A stretch of 64,000 nt of DNA from contig OZ244807.1 in NCBI GenBank assembly GCA_965220185.1, forward strand, positions 682,001 to 746,000, in the 5' to 3' direction. The notes below the pieces were generated by a model. It searched no databases. It saw only the letters and a list, made by a program, of their open reading frames with translations, and had not been told where the DNA came from. Below are positions 17,493-26,172 of this stretch, in pieces (the first letter of the stretch is position 1; each line of letters begins with the position of its first letter). This stretch comes from Azotimanducus sp965220185. GTDB lineage: Bacteria > Pseudomonadota > Gammaproteobacteria > Pseudomonadales > Azotimanducaceae. The position numbers and the translations under genes were made by a program.

Positions 17493-18060
17493 ATGCCAAA
17501 ACTCTTCACCTTCCATGTGCATAAATACACGGCCAGATGCGGACAGTCCTTGAGCGGATGGGGAAACAGGTGGCAGACATAATCGAAGGCCCCGATTGTG
17601 CGGCCGGACACTTCACGCGTTCTATAGCCGGACACTCTGTTTGTCCCCAACATTCGAATTCGCTTTCTTGGCGTGGTTCCAGACGCTCACGCCGTTGATG
17701 TGTTCCAGCGCAAGATCGAATCGGGCGCCAGTTCAATCCAGGGATCGCCTTCGCGCTCTCGCCCTGACTCTCGACTCCACAATGCGCAGAATGACTTTGA
17801 GGACGGACAGGTAGCCCCACTTCGCAAAGAACTTGACGAAGTCCCAGAACATGACTGCCAACTCCTTGTAGTTGGCGAGCGTCGCGGTCTCGTCCTCAAA
17901 GGGTTCAGGCCAAGGTCTTCGGCCATCTGGTGCGTAGTCAAACGACATGTTCAGTCCGCAGTAGCAAAAGAAGACGCTATTGTCCGCAAATGCCAGCAGG
18001 GTCGTGCTGCGACATTACCCATAGCCCGTGTAAGTGTTTTCGTAAGTTCTTGTAGGAGAT
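17493..18060. repeat. Duplicated 3' flank of adhesin cassette, copy 2
   Basis: Second copy of the segment at 4034-4600. It contains the 29-codon frame starting MPKLFTFHVHKY (17493-17582). Copy 4 has a recognisable but diverged start of the same frame at 39006 (MPQPFAFRRH). A GCCGGACACT word occurs twice near 17600-17640, and the extra bases of this copy lie between the two. Confidence 0.7.
17733..17948 (-). CDS. Small hypothetical protein in the duplicated flank
   Basis: A 71-codon minus-strand frame starting at ATG 17948 (MSFDYAPDGRRPWPEPF), with a hydrophobic, aromatic-rich middle (ELAVMFWDFVKFFAKWGYL) and a basic C-terminus (RVRARARRR). It could be a single-pass membrane or amphipathic peptide. 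The homologous frame at 4240-4460 has a TAC-to-TAA stop at codon 5, so only this copy is intact. I recognise no family and see no strong ribosome site. It may also be the remnant of a longer gene. Confidence 0.35.
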   Translation of the reverse strand: MSFDYAPDGRRPWPEPFEDETATLANYKELAVMFWDFVKFFAKWGYLSVLKVILRIVESRVRARARRRSLD

Positions 18061-18082
18061 CTCCCGTGCCTCCGTCAAGCAC

Positions 18083-18414
18083 ACCGACTGGCGCGGCCCT
18101 GACGAGGTGACGTTTGACGCGCGCACGGGCGAGCTCACCTTCAACAGCGACGTGTACCGCGGCCACGACGGCTCGAACGATGCGGATGACGATGGCGACG
18201 GCAGCACCTGGGAGCTTCGCCTGAAGCCGGGCGTGAAGCTCGACTTCGAAGCGCTGCCCGGCCCGGTCAATGCCAGCGGAGCCAAGACGATCCGCCTGAC
18301 CCTCACGGTCACCGACGAGAGCGGCGATGGCCTGAGCACGCAGACAACGGCCGCGGCGCAGATCCATCCATGGACACCATGATGATGTCCACCTTGGATG
18401 ACGGCCTCTTCTAG
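18083..18414 (+). pseudogene. Remnant of another adhesin cassette 3' end (copy 3)
   Basis: About 110 codons matching the family C-terminus: TGELTFNSDVYRGHDG joined to DGSTWELRLKPGVKLDFE, then LTLTVTDESGDGLST. A frameshift near 18360 moves the conserved tail into another frame (MDTMMMSTLDDGLF, stop TAG 18412-18414). The internal join and the sequence differ from both long copies, so it derives from a further family member. Immediately after the stop the sequence changes to TGTCCTG, the terminus of MITE family B. Confidence 0.8.
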
Positions 18415-18475
18415 TGTCCTGATAGGAGAACGCTGATTGGTGTAGCATCCGGGCGAACTTTGATGGCAGCTTCAC

Positions 18476-19438
18476 ATGTCCAAATGGGAATTCAGCCAAG
18501 GCGTTCATGAATTGACTAGCGGCATCTATGCCTATCTACAGCCGGACGGCTCGTGGGGCTGGAATAACGCTGGGCTGATCGTCGATGGCGAAGCTTCGCT
18601 GCTTGTCGATACACTCTTTGACGAGAAACTCACCGCGGTGATGCTTAACGAACTGCGCGATGCAGTCGGCCGCAAGGGGCGCGAGATTGACTTCCTCGTC
18701 AACACCCACGCCAATGGCGACCATACTTATGGCAATCGCTTGGTCGAAGGTGCAGAGATCATCGCGTCAAAAGCTGCCGCCGAGGAGATGGACGAAATGC
18801 CGCCAGCCATGCTTGCGGCGATTATGAAAGCGGCGCCATCGCTCGGCGAATTTGGAGAGTACATCAAGCATTGCTTCGGAGCGTTCGACTTTGATGGCAT
18901 TGTGCTGCCACCGGTCAACCGGACGTTCGAAGGCGAGATCGATATTCAGGTCGGCGATACGCATGTCGAACTCATTGAAGTCGGCCCCGCGCACACGCGC
19001 GGCGATGTGCTCGTGCATGTGCCGAGCCAAGGCGTTGTCTTCACCGGAGACATTCTTTTCATCGAAGGCACCCCTATCATCTGGGCCGGGCCTGTGCGCA
19101 ACTGGATAGAAGCCTGCGAACGCATCGAAGCGATGGATGTGGACGCCATCGTGCCGGGCCACGGCCCGATCTCGGACAAGAGCGGCGCGAGAGCCGTGCG
19201 CGAGTATCTTTCATTTATCGACGTTGAGGCGCGTGCGCGTTTTGATGCGGGCATGTCGGCCTGCGATGCCGCGAAGGATATTGGGCTCGGCGAATACGCC
19301 AATTGGGGCGACGCTGAACGGTTGGCAGTCAATGTACACAGCCTCTACCGAGAGTACGATCCGAGCTTGCCGACACCGGACGTGATGGCGATCTTCAATG
19401 AGATGTCGGTGCTGTGGCGGCGGGATCAGAGGCGCTAG
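18476..19438 (+). CDS. Metallo-beta-lactamase-fold hydrolase
   Basis: A 320-residue MBL-fold protein. The metal motif reads HANGDH (in FLVNTHANGDHTYGN), so the second histidine of the usual HxHxDH is replaced by Asn. Further ligands are in GPAHTRGDVLVHVP, FTGDILF and VPGHGPISDK. Relatives of this type are general hydrolases in degradative pathways; the substrate is unknown. The ATG at 18476 fits the family start. The stop codon TAG (19436-19438) is formed by the TA target and first base of MITE copy 2, so the element may have trimmed the original C-terminus. Confidence 0.85.
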   Translation: MSKWEFSQGVHELTSGIYAYLQPDGSWGWNNAGLIVDGEASLLVDTLFDEKLTAVMLNELRDAVGRKGREIDFLVNTHANGDHTYGNRLVEGAEIIASKAAAEEMDEMPPAMLAAIMKAAPSLGEFGEYIKHCFGAFDFDGIVLPPVNRTFEGEIDIQVGDTHVELIEVGPAHTRGDVLVHVPSQGVVFTGDILFIEGTPIIWAGPVRNWIEACERIEAMDVDAIVPGHGPISDKSGARAVREYLSFIDVEARARFDAGMSACDAAKDIGLGEYANWGDAERLAVNVHSLYREYDPSLPTPDVMAIFNEMSVLWRRDQRR

Positions 19439-19579
19439 GGAAGGTCTGATTAAGTCCACAAAGCTCAGAGGTCATCAGGCGTGTGCTGGCAAGGAGACGT
19501 GCGCAGCGTGGAGGCCCCACGTCATGAGGAATGACGCAGCGAAGCGCTGAGCGCAGTGGACTTGATCAGACCTTCCCTA
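19436..19579. mobile_element. MITE family A, copy 2 (inverted)
   Basis: 144 bp between TA dinucleotides, with the family ends GGGAAGGTCTGAT and ATCAGACCTTCCC. Its reverse complement matches copies 1 and 3 through the interior. It abuts a fragment of MITE family B at 19578, with the TA shared. Confidence 0.87.
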
Positions 19580-19600
19580 GTGTCCTGTATATAAGTGTGG
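19578..19600 (+). mobile_element. MITE family B end fragment
   Basis: TAGTGTCCTGT followed by ATAAGTGTGG matches the end of the full family B element at 40273-40437 with a short internal loss. The remainder of the element is missing. Confidence 0.55.
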
Positions 19601-19627
19601 TCTTCGCCTGTGTCGTCGCAGGGGCGG

Positions 19628-20296
19628 TCATTTCGGCCGTATCGCCCACACAGTTTGCCGCACTGGGCTCGACTGACCACCAAGCCCGGCCTCGGTAAAT
19701 CTCGGCGGAATTTCCTCGGTGTTCTCGCTGTGGAGCAATTCGACCTCGTGTGTTTCGTCGTAGAAATTGTGAACTTCTGCCGCGACGACCGAAAACGGCG
19801 GGCCACCGATACGAGATTGATCATACTCAAGTGAGATCAACAGTGTCTGTGCGTTGCGTGGAAGTACTCGTTTCATGTGCGTGACATAGTGGGCACGAGT
19901 TTCGGGCGGCAGAGCGATGAGGGCACCGCGGTCAAGGACGCCGGCGACGCCTGCGAGCAGCTCGCTGTCAAGATTAAACAGATCGCCTTCAAGGATGGTG
20001 ATGCCGCCACCCTGATGCCGCACGAAATGACTTTCCTGCCGATCGCGCCTTTCGATGCCCGCTTCCGCAAAGAACGCTCTAGCGGCAATGCCGGAGAGTT
20101 CGCAGCCGAGCACCTCGTGTCCTGAAGATGCGAGGTAACCCATGTCGAGCGTCTTGCCGCACAAGGGTACGAACACCCTCGAGAGAGGCGCAAGCGCAAG
20201 GCCCGGCCAATGCGCACGAAGCAAGGGATTGACATCTGCGCGGTGCCAGCCGAGTTGATTCGACTGCCAGCGTTCGAGCCAAAACGACTGCTCCAT
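19628..20296 (-). CDS. tpm: Thiopurine S-methyltransferase family protein
   Basis: A 222-residue SAM-dependent methyltransferase. The family signature is clear: MEQSFWLERWQSNQLGWH at the start, then VFVPLCGKTLDMGYLASSGHEVLG with the SAM-binding motif, DLFNL and YDRGAL-like VLDRGALIALPPETRAHYV. Bacterial Tpm proteins methylate selenium, tellurium or sulfur compounds. The ATG at 20296 lies two bases after the gamma-glutamyltransferase stop, so the two genes are probably translated from one mRNA. The frame extends upstream to 20398, but only inside the neighbour. Confidence 0.92.
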   Translation of the reverse strand: MEQSFWLERWQSNQLGWHRADVNPLLRAHWPGLALAPLSRVFVPLCGKTLDMGYLASSGHEVLGCELSGIAARAFFAEAGIERRDRQESHFVRHQGGGITILEGDLFNLDSELLAGVAGVLDRGALIALPPETRAHYVTHMKRVLPRNAQTLLISLEYDQSRIGGPPFSVVAAEVHNFYDETHEVELLHSENTEEIPPRFTEAGLGGQSSPVRQTVWAIRPK

Positions 20297-20298
20297 GT

Positions 20299-22008
20299 TC
20301 ACATGCCTGCCGCGCCCGTGTCTCTTCGAGGGTCGGGCAAGCCTTCGATTTCGCCGTCGATCGAAACAACCGAATTCGCACAGCCGATGCCTCCCCACGC
20401 CGATGGAACCGGATAGAACGCTTCGTGACCCATCGCCTGAAGACGCTCGATGACGGCATCGTCAAAGGCTTCGCGCTCGTGGACGATTCGGTCCGGCTGC
20501 CATTGGTGGTGAAAGCGTGGCGCCGCCACGGCCTCCCTTGGCGACATGCCGTGCTCGATGACATTCAGCACCACTTGCAGAACTGTCGTGATGATGGTGC
20601 TGCCGCCGGGCGAGCCGGTAACGAAAATATAGTCTTCGTCGTCGTTGGTGACGATGGTGGGTGTCATCGAACTCAACATGCGCTTGGCTGGCGCGATGGC
20701 GTTGGCGTCATTGCCGAGCAGGCCGAAGGCGTTCGGCACATCGGGCGCAGCGGCGAAGTCGTCCATTTCGTTATTGAGCAGAAAGCCTGCGCCCTCGACG
20801 ACGATGCCTGACCCGTAGGAAAGGTTGATGGTGGTCGTGTAGGCGACGGCATTGCCCTCGCCGTCGATCACTGAAATGTGCGTGGTGTCCTTGCCTTCGT
20901 GCCATGTGCCAGCCTTGACCTCGGTCGACGGTGTCGCGCGCTCGGGGTCGAAGTCAGCGAAACGCTCGGCGGCATAGTCTGGATTGATCAACATCGCCAC
21001 CGGGACATCATGAAAGTCGGGGTCGCCGAGATAGGTGGCGCGGTCGGCGTAGGCGCGCCGCTCGGCTTCGATCATGGCGTGCGCGGTCGCAAGGCGGTTG
21101 TGACCCGTCTCGACAAGGTTCTTGTCCGCAAGCATGTTGAGCATTTGAATGAGCAGCACGCCTCCCGATGAAGGCGGTGGCATCACGTGAATGGCGTATT
21201 CACCATAACGAGCCTGCAAAGGCTCCCGCCATACCGACTTGTAGCGCGCAAGGTCATCGTATGAAATCAAACCGCCGCCCCGCGCCATCTCGGCGACAAT
21301 GAAGTCTGCGGTTTCGCCCGCATAGAAGCCAGCCTTGCCATGCTTGGCAATTCGTTTCAGCGTGGCGGCCAGATGCGGCTGCCGCCACAAGTCGCCAGAC
21401 GCATAAGGCATCCCGCCCTTCGTGAATTTAGCCTTGCCAGCAGGGAAACGGGAGAAGCGCTCGATGTGCCGATTCATGGTGCGGGCAAGCTCCTCGCTTA
21501 AGGCAAATCCATCTTCGGCAAGCACAATGGCTGGTGCAATGACTTCGGCGAGGGACAGGTTGCCGTGTCGCTCAAGCACATCGATCAGGCCGGCAACTGT
21601 GCCGGGCACGCCCGCGGACAGATGCGTTTGCGTCGACAGGTCGGGGATCATTTCGCCTTCCGAGTTCACGAACATATCGCGCGTCGCCTTGGCGGGCGCC
21701 ATCTCGCGATGGTCGTTGGCAACGAAGCTGCCATCCGCAAGGCGAATCACCATGAAGCCGCCGCCACCGAGATTGCCTGCTGAAGGATGCGTGACGGCGA
21801 GCGCAAATCCGGTAGCGACAGCCGCATCGACGGCATTGCCGCCCTTCTCGATCATCAATGCCCCAGCTTCAGACGCAATGATGGAATTGGAAGCGACAAC
21901 GACACGTGTGCTAGTGACAAGGTCGCTCGCGAGCACATGGGAGCCGAGCAGGGAGATGATAATAATGAGGCAGAACCTTATGGACACGCGAAGCCACCGA
22001 GAAAACAA
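20299..22008 (-). CDS. ggt: Gamma-glutamyltransferase
   Basis: A 569-residue periplasmic enzyme that cleaves glutathione and other gamma-glutamyl compounds. It has a signal peptide (FCLIIIISLLGSHVLA). NAVDAAVATGFALAVTHPSAGNLGGGGFMV is the large-subunit hallmark. The autoprocessing site is in GKDTTHISVIDGEGNAVAYTTT, where the second Thr becomes the nucleophile. LLNNEMDDF and SSMTPTIV follow in the small subunit. Length and motifs are complete. It is followed immediately by tpm; glutathione turnover and thiol methylation would fit together, but that link is inferred. Confidence 0.95.
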   Translation of the reverse strand: MFSRWLRVSIRFCLIIIISLLGSHVLASDLVTSTRVVVASNSIIASEAGALMIEKGGNAVDAAVATGFALAVTHPSAGNLGGGGFMVIRLADGSFVANDHREMAPAKATRDMFVNSEGEMIPDLSTQTHLSAGVPGTVAGLIDVLERHGNLSLAEVIAPAIVLAEDGFALSEELARTMNRHIERFSRFPAGKAKFTKGGMPYASGDLWRQPHLAATLKRIAKHGKAGFYAGETADFIVAEMARGGGLISYDDLARYKSVWREPLQARYGEYAIHVMPPPSSGGVLLIQMLNMLADKNLVETGHNRLATAHAMIEAERRAYADRATYLGDPDFHDVPVAMLINPDYAAERFADFDPERATPSTEVKAGTWHEGKDTTHISVIDGEGNAVAYTTTINLSYGSGIVVEGAGFLLNNEMDDFAAAPDVPNAFGLLGNDANAIAPAKRMLSSMTPTIVTNDDEDYIFVTGSPGGSTIITTVLQVVLNVIEHGMSPREAVAAPRFHHQWQPDRIVHEREAFDDAVIERLQAMGHEAFYPVPSAWGGIGCANSVVSIDGEIEGLPDPRRDTGAAGM

Positions 22009-22075
22009 ACGCCCATTCTATGGAAACTCTCTCTCGCTCGCGCTAGAGTGTCGCTTGACGATGTGGAGGGGATTC

Positions 22076-22942
22076 ATGGACTACGCACATTCCGAATACC
22101 TGACAAGGGCCGAAGCACTGAAGCGCGAAATCGAGTCAGGCAATGCGAGTCTTAGAATCTACGATTGCTCGGTGAGCATTGAAATGACCTCTGAGGGCTA
22201 CTGCGTGGCTTCCGGCGAAGCCGACTGGAAGGAGGCGGCCATTCCTGGCAGCGGGTTCATGGACCTGCAGGGCGCGTTCTCGGACACGGCAAGTCCGCAT
22301 GGATTCACCTTGCCGAGTGCCGATGCCCTGCAAGCAGCTTATCGTGCAATTGGCATCTCCGAGGATAGCAAGGTCGTGCTTTACAGCCGTAGCCACGTCA
22401 TGTGGGCGACGCGCGCTTGGTGGATGCTGCATTCGTGCGGCCATGGACATGTCAGTGTGCTCGATGGCGGCTTGCGAGCGTGGCAAAGTGCTAGCGGAGA
22501 GTTGGCGCCGGGTCGCCAGCGCTATCCTGCAGGGGATTTCAAGGTCAACCTTGACACATCCTTGTGGGCCGACCAAGAGCAGGTGCTCGAAGCCATCGGC
22601 GATGAGGCTATTTGCACGGTCAATGCCTTGCCGAACGGTATGCACACTGGTCAGGTCGAATCGCCCTATGGCCGTCCTGGGCACATCCGCGGCAGCATCA
22701 ATGTTGAATACGATTCGCTCTTGGAGGACGGCTATTTTCGCGGCTCGGACGAGATTTTCGACCGCCTCGCCGCCGCTGGCCTGTTCAAAGCGCCTAAGAC
22801 CATTGCCTACTGTGGTGGCGGCATCTCGGCGACCATCGACGCCTTTGCGCTCAAGCTCGTCGGCAGGCAGGACGTGCGCGTCTACGATGGCTCGCTCTCG
22901 GAATGGGCTTCTGATGAGAGCCTGCCGATGGAGGTTGGCTGA
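22076..22942 (+). CDS. Tandem-rhodanese sulfurtransferase
   Basis: A 288-residue protein with two rhodanese domains, as in thiosulfate and 3-mercaptopyruvate sulfurtransferases. The N-terminal domain contains GSGFMDLQGAFSD and VVLYSRSHVMWATRAWWML, the inactive structural half. The C-terminal half has GHIRGSINV and the catalytic cysteine in IAYCGGGISATIDAFAL, a CxGGxxA loop. The ATG at 22076 follows a GGAGGGG element. It is divergent from ggt. The exact sulfur donor cannot be told from the loop. Confidence 0.85.
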   Translation: MDYAHSEYLTRAEALKREIESGNASLRIYDCSVSIEMTSEGYCVASGEADWKEAAIPGSGFMDLQGAFSDTASPHGFTLPSADALQAAYRAIGISEDSKVVLYSRSHVMWATRAWWMLHSCGHGHVSVLDGGLRAWQSASGELAPGRQRYPAGDFKVNLDTSLWADQEQVLEAIGDEAICTVNALPNGMHTGQVESPYGRPGHIRGSINVEYDSLLEDGYFRGSDEIFDRLAAAGLFKAPKTIAYCGGGISATIDAFALKLVGRQDVRVYDGSLSEWASDESLPMEVG

Positions 22943-22974
22943 CAGCGAAGAACGCTGCGAGAACTATTCGTGAT

Positions 22975-23042
22975 ATTGCAAACGCTCCCCTAAAACCATT
23001 GCAAACGCTCCCCTAAAACTATTGCAAATGCTCCTGTAGAAT
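22975..23042 (+). promoter_or_regulatory. Three tandem 23-bp direct repeats before the DUF4143 ATPase
   Basis: ATTGCAAACGCTCCCCTAAA repeats at 22975, 22998 and 23021. The first two copies differ only at the last base; the third is degenerate (ATTGCAAATGCTCCTGTAGA) and ends in TAGAAT at 23037-23042. TAGAAT resembles a -10 box and sits six bases before the ATG at 23049, so a leaderless transcript is possible. The array is most simply an operator or promoter array for the following gene. Confidence 0.7.
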
Positions 23043-23048
23043 ATCGTG

Positions 23049-24305
23049 ATGAACGATTATTTGTCACGAATTGCGGACAAAGAACTCGACGACAGGCTGG
23101 CGCGGGCTGCTGCTGTCCTGATCGAAGGACCGAAAGCTTGCGGCAAGACATGGGCGGCGCGGCGCGCCTCCAAGAGCGAGGTCTTCTTGGACACCGACGA
23201 GGCTGCGCGTCGGTCGGTTTCGCTCGATCCGGAAATCGTCCTTCATGGCGAGGCGCCCAGGCTCCTTGACGAATGGCAAGTCGTACCTGATATTTGGAAC
23301 CATGTGCGACGCGCGTCCGACCTTCATTCCGATGTCGGCAGATATATCCTGACGGGTTCTGCGGTGCCGGTGGATGATCTGACTCGGCACTCAGGCGCTG
23401 GAAGGATCACGCGCATGAGAATGCGAACGATGTCGCTCTTCGAGATGGGCATCTCATCTGGCGAAGTGTCGCTCAGCGACCTGTTGGCAAGCGCAAAGGT
23501 GTCGGCGCCCGCACCGGCGATCGATATGGCGCAGCTCGTTGAGGTGATCTGTCGTGGTGGCTGGCCGAGATCGATCCGCTGGCGTCTTCAAAAAGCGATG
23601 AGCTATGTGCGCGACTATGTGGATGAGGTGCGTCGCACAGACATTTCCAATATCGATGGCACCAGCCACAACCCGGACGCAGTGTTGAGGCTGATTCGCT
23701 CGCTCGCCCGCAGCACAGCGACACAGGTGTCAATCGCCACGCTTGCAAGAGACGTTGGGCGCGACCCTGATCCTGTCAAGGAACAGACGTTGAGCGAATA
23801 TTTGCATGCGCTGCAACGACTATTCGTGGTTGAGAACCAGGAACCATTCTCACCGCACCTTCGTTCGCGCGCCCGCCTTCGTCAAGCGCCCAAGAGACAT
23901 TTCACCGATCCATCGATCGCCGTCGCCGCCTTGCGCACATCGCCGGATACCATACGCCGCGACCCGCAGTTTCTTGGGCAATTGTTCGAATCATTGGCGG
24001 TGCGCGACCTGAACGTCTATGCGGCGCACAATGATGCCGATGTCTTTCACTATCGAGACAACACCGGTCTTGAAGTCGATGCGATCATTCAGACGGCCGC
24101 CGGACAATGGCTGCCAATCGAAGTCAAGCTCGGCGGCGACGAATCCATCGATCAGGCTGCCAAGAATCTCTTGCGATTAAGGGACCGGGTCGATATTGAG
24201 CGCATAGGGCCGCCCCCAAAACTCGTCGTTATTACCGCAACTGGCTATGCTGTCGAGCGACCCGATGGCGTCAGCATCGTGCCGATCAGCTGCCTTGGGC
24301 CGTAA
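23049..24305 (+). CDS. AAA ATPase with DUF4143 domain
   Basis: A 418-residue protein of the AAA_14/DUF4143 group. The Walker A motif is EGPKACGKTWAA near residue 30, and the Walker B-like LLDEWQVVPDIWN is near residue 75. A sensor-1-like YILTGSA, RMRMRTMSLFEMG and the DUF4143 region follow (CRGGWPRSI, then QLFESLAVRDLNVYA...FHYRDNTGLEVDAIIQ and LPIEVKLGG). The last motif has a nuclease-like E-V-K pattern common to the family. These proteins are often multi-copy, and their biological role is unsettled. GTG 23046 is an alternative start. Confidence 0.85.
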   Translation: MNDYLSRIADKELDDRLARAAAVLIEGPKACGKTWAARRASKSEVFLDTDEAARRSVSLDPEIVLHGEAPRLLDEWQVVPDIWNHVRRASDLHSDVGRYILTGSAVPVDDLTRHSGAGRITRMRMRTMSLFEMGISSGEVSLSDLLASAKVSAPAPAIDMAQLVEVICRGGWPRSIRWRLQKAMSYVRDYVDEVRRTDISNIDGTSHNPDAVLRLIRSLARSTATQVSIATLARDVGRDPDPVKEQTLSEYLHALQRLFVVENQEPFSPHLRSRARLRQAPKRHFTDPSIAVAALRTSPDTIRRDPQFLGQLFESLAVRDLNVYAAHNDADVFHYRDNTGLEVDAIIQTAAGQWLPIEVKLGGDESIDQAAKNLLRLRDRVDIERIGPPPKLVVITATGYAVERPDGVSIVPISCLGP

Positions 24306-24311
24306 ATAGAA

Positions 24312-25835
24312 TTACGCCGCTTTGCGATCACCTGCAAGCGTGAGATCGATGACTTCGGCTTCGTTTGAAGTGCTCGCAGGGTTGTCGAACACAAGCGCTC
24401 CATCTTCGAGCGGGCCGTGCCGGATCATTTTCTTGTCGAGCGCGTAGCGTTGCGGGTTGTGCCAGGGCGCACGGTCGCTCTGCTTCGGGAAGAGATGCAT
24501 TGAACGTTGCATGTACCCAGAAGAGAAATTTTCGATCCAAGGCCGTTCCGGCATACCCTTATCATCTTCGCGCAGGCGTGGTGTGCATTGACGCATTTGA
24601 AGCACATCCATATGATTCACCAATCGGCACAGATACTCGGCCGTGAGGTCCGAGCGCAGCGTCCAAGAGGCATTGATGTAGCCGAAGGTCTGCACCAAGT
24701 TGGGAACATCCGAATACATCAAGCCCTTGTAGGTAAAGGTCTCTGAAAAATCAACCTTGGCGCCTTCAACCTTGAACTCGACGCCGCCAAGTACCCGCAG
24801 CTTGAGGCCGGTGGCGGTGACGATGACATCCGCTTCGAGTTCTTCACCTGAGGTCAAGCGCAGGCCCTTTTCGGTGAAACGCTCAATGGTGTCGGTAACC
24901 ACCTTGACCTTGCCCGAGTTGATAGTGCGAAAGAGGTCCGCGTTTGGAATCAGGCACATGCGCTGCTCCCAAGGGTTGTACTTGGGCGAGAAGTGCGTGT
25001 CGGTGTCGTAATCGGAGCCGAGGTGCTTCTTGACAACTCCGACGAGCTGGGCGCGCACTTTCTCAGGCTGTGTCATGCAACGGTGATAGAAGTATCGATT
25101 CAGAGCGATGTTCTTCCAGCGCGTGACCGCGTAGGCGAGTCGTTCCGGCAAGATCTTTCGCAAGAAATTGGCGATCTTGTCCTCATCTGGACGCGACACG
25201 ACATAGGTTGGCGAGCGCTGCACCATGGTCACCTCGGCGCCGCCGTCGGCCATGGCTGGCACCAGCGTCATGGCAGTGGCGCCGCTGCCGATCACCAGCA
25301 CGCGTTTGCCAGCATAGTCGTAGTCTTCAGGCCAGGCTTGCGGATGCAGTATGTCGCCTTGGAACTTGGCTCTGTCTTGGAAAGTGGGGTCGTGCCAATC
25401 TGTGTAGTGGTAGTAGCCGCTGCACATGCTTAGCATTCTGCCGCGCAGCTTCATAGTCTCTCCGGTCTGATCGCATTTGGCTTCCACCACCCAGGAAGCG
25501 CTCGACGTGTCCCAGGATGTGCTTGTCACCATATGCCCAAAACGGATATGTCCGGTGAGGTCGAACTCATCGGCTGTCTCCTTGATGTACTTCAAGATCG
25601 ACGGCCCGTCGGCGATTGACTTGGCTTCCTTCCACGGCTTGAAGTTGAATCCAAGGGTGTGCATGTCGCTGTCCGAGCGAATGCCCGGATAGCGGAACAA
25701 GTCCCAGGTGCCGCCGAGACTCTCCCGACCTTCAAGGATGACAAAAGACTTGTCGGGGCACCTTTCGCGCAAATGGCACGCCGTGCCAACGCCGGAAAGC
25801 CCGCCGCCGACAATGATGACATCGAACGCTTCCAA
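24312..25835 (-). CDS. Flavin-dependent monooxygenase (FMO / Baeyer-Villiger type)
   Basis: A 507-residue FAD- and NADPH-dependent oxygenase. The FAD-binding GxGxxG is in VIIVGGGLSGVGTACHL. GGTWDLFRYPGIRSDSD matches the Baeyer-Villiger monooxygenase fingerprint. GDILHPQAWP is an FxGxxxHxxxW-like motif, and the NADP site is in VLVIGSGATAMTLVPAM. The start is TTG at 25835, supported by GAGGAGAAG just upstream; no ATG fits. Likely substrates are ketones or other lipophilic compounds; not determinable here. Confidence 0.88.
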   Translation of the reverse strand: MEAFDVIIVGGGLSGVGTACHLRERCPDKSFVILEGRESLGGTWDLFRYPGIRSDSDMHTLGFNFKPWKEAKSIADGPSILKYIKETADEFDLTGHIRFGHMVTSTSWDTSSASWVVEAKCDQTGETMKLRGRMLSMCSGYYHYTDWHDPTFQDRAKFQGDILHPQAWPEDYDYAGKRVLVIGSGATAMTLVPAMADGGAEVTMVQRSPTYVVSRPDEDKIANFLRKILPERLAYAVTRWKNIALNRYFYHRCMTQPEKVRAQLVGVVKKHLGSDYDTDTHFSPKYNPWEQRMCLIPNADLFRTINSGKVKVVTDTIERFTEKGLRLTSGEELEADVIVTATGLKLRVLGGVEFKVEGAKVDFSETFTYKGLMYSDVPNLVQTFGYINASWTLRSDLTAEYLCRLVNHMDVLQMRQCTPRLREDDKGMPERPWIENFSSGYMQRSMHLFPKQSDRAPWHNPQRYALDKKMIRHGPLEDGALVFDNPASTSNEAEVIDLTLAGDRKAA

Positions 25836-25906
25836 GATGACTTCTCCTCGTCGCGCCTCTCAAGAGGTGATGCTATCACGAAGGACAAGTGAGCCCACGA
25901 ATCAGA

Positions 25907-26152
25907 TCAGGAGAGCAATTTCCACAACACCGCCATGGTAAATGCGAGGTTGAAGCCGATTATCCACCTTATTAGATTTACTTGCCCTTCCAAGCGATCC
26001 ATACGATGATCGAAGCGCTTCTCTAGCTTGTTCAGATCAGACTTCGTCGCGAGGTTCTCAGCCGACAGCGCTTCGGCCGCTTCGCGCGCGTCCTCTTCGG
26101 GCACGCCCGCGACGATGAACGCTCGGTACACTTCTGAAATCATAGTAGCCAT
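25907..26152 (-). CDS. DUF1640-like coiled-coil membrane protein
   Basis: An 81-residue protein: a short N-terminal helix (FIVAGVPEEDAREAAEAL), a charged coiled coil (KSDLNKLEKRFDHRMDRLEGQ) and one C-terminal membrane segment (LIRWIIGFNLAFTMAVLWKLL). This matches the small bacterial DUF1640/coiled-coil group, whose function is unknown but which often lies in accessory DNA. It stands alone between the flavin monooxygenase and the SDR. Confidence 0.75.
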   Translation of the reverse strand: MATMISEVYRAFIVAGVPEEDAREAAEALSAENLATKSDLNKLEKRFDHRMDRLEGQVNLIRWIIGFNLAFTMAVLWKLLS

Positions 26153-26172
26153 GAGCCTAGACTACCACGCCT

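Noticed and set aside
22975..23042. CRISPR-like array
   Set aside because: The three repeats are directly adjacent with no spacers, so this is a tandem repeat, not CRISPR.
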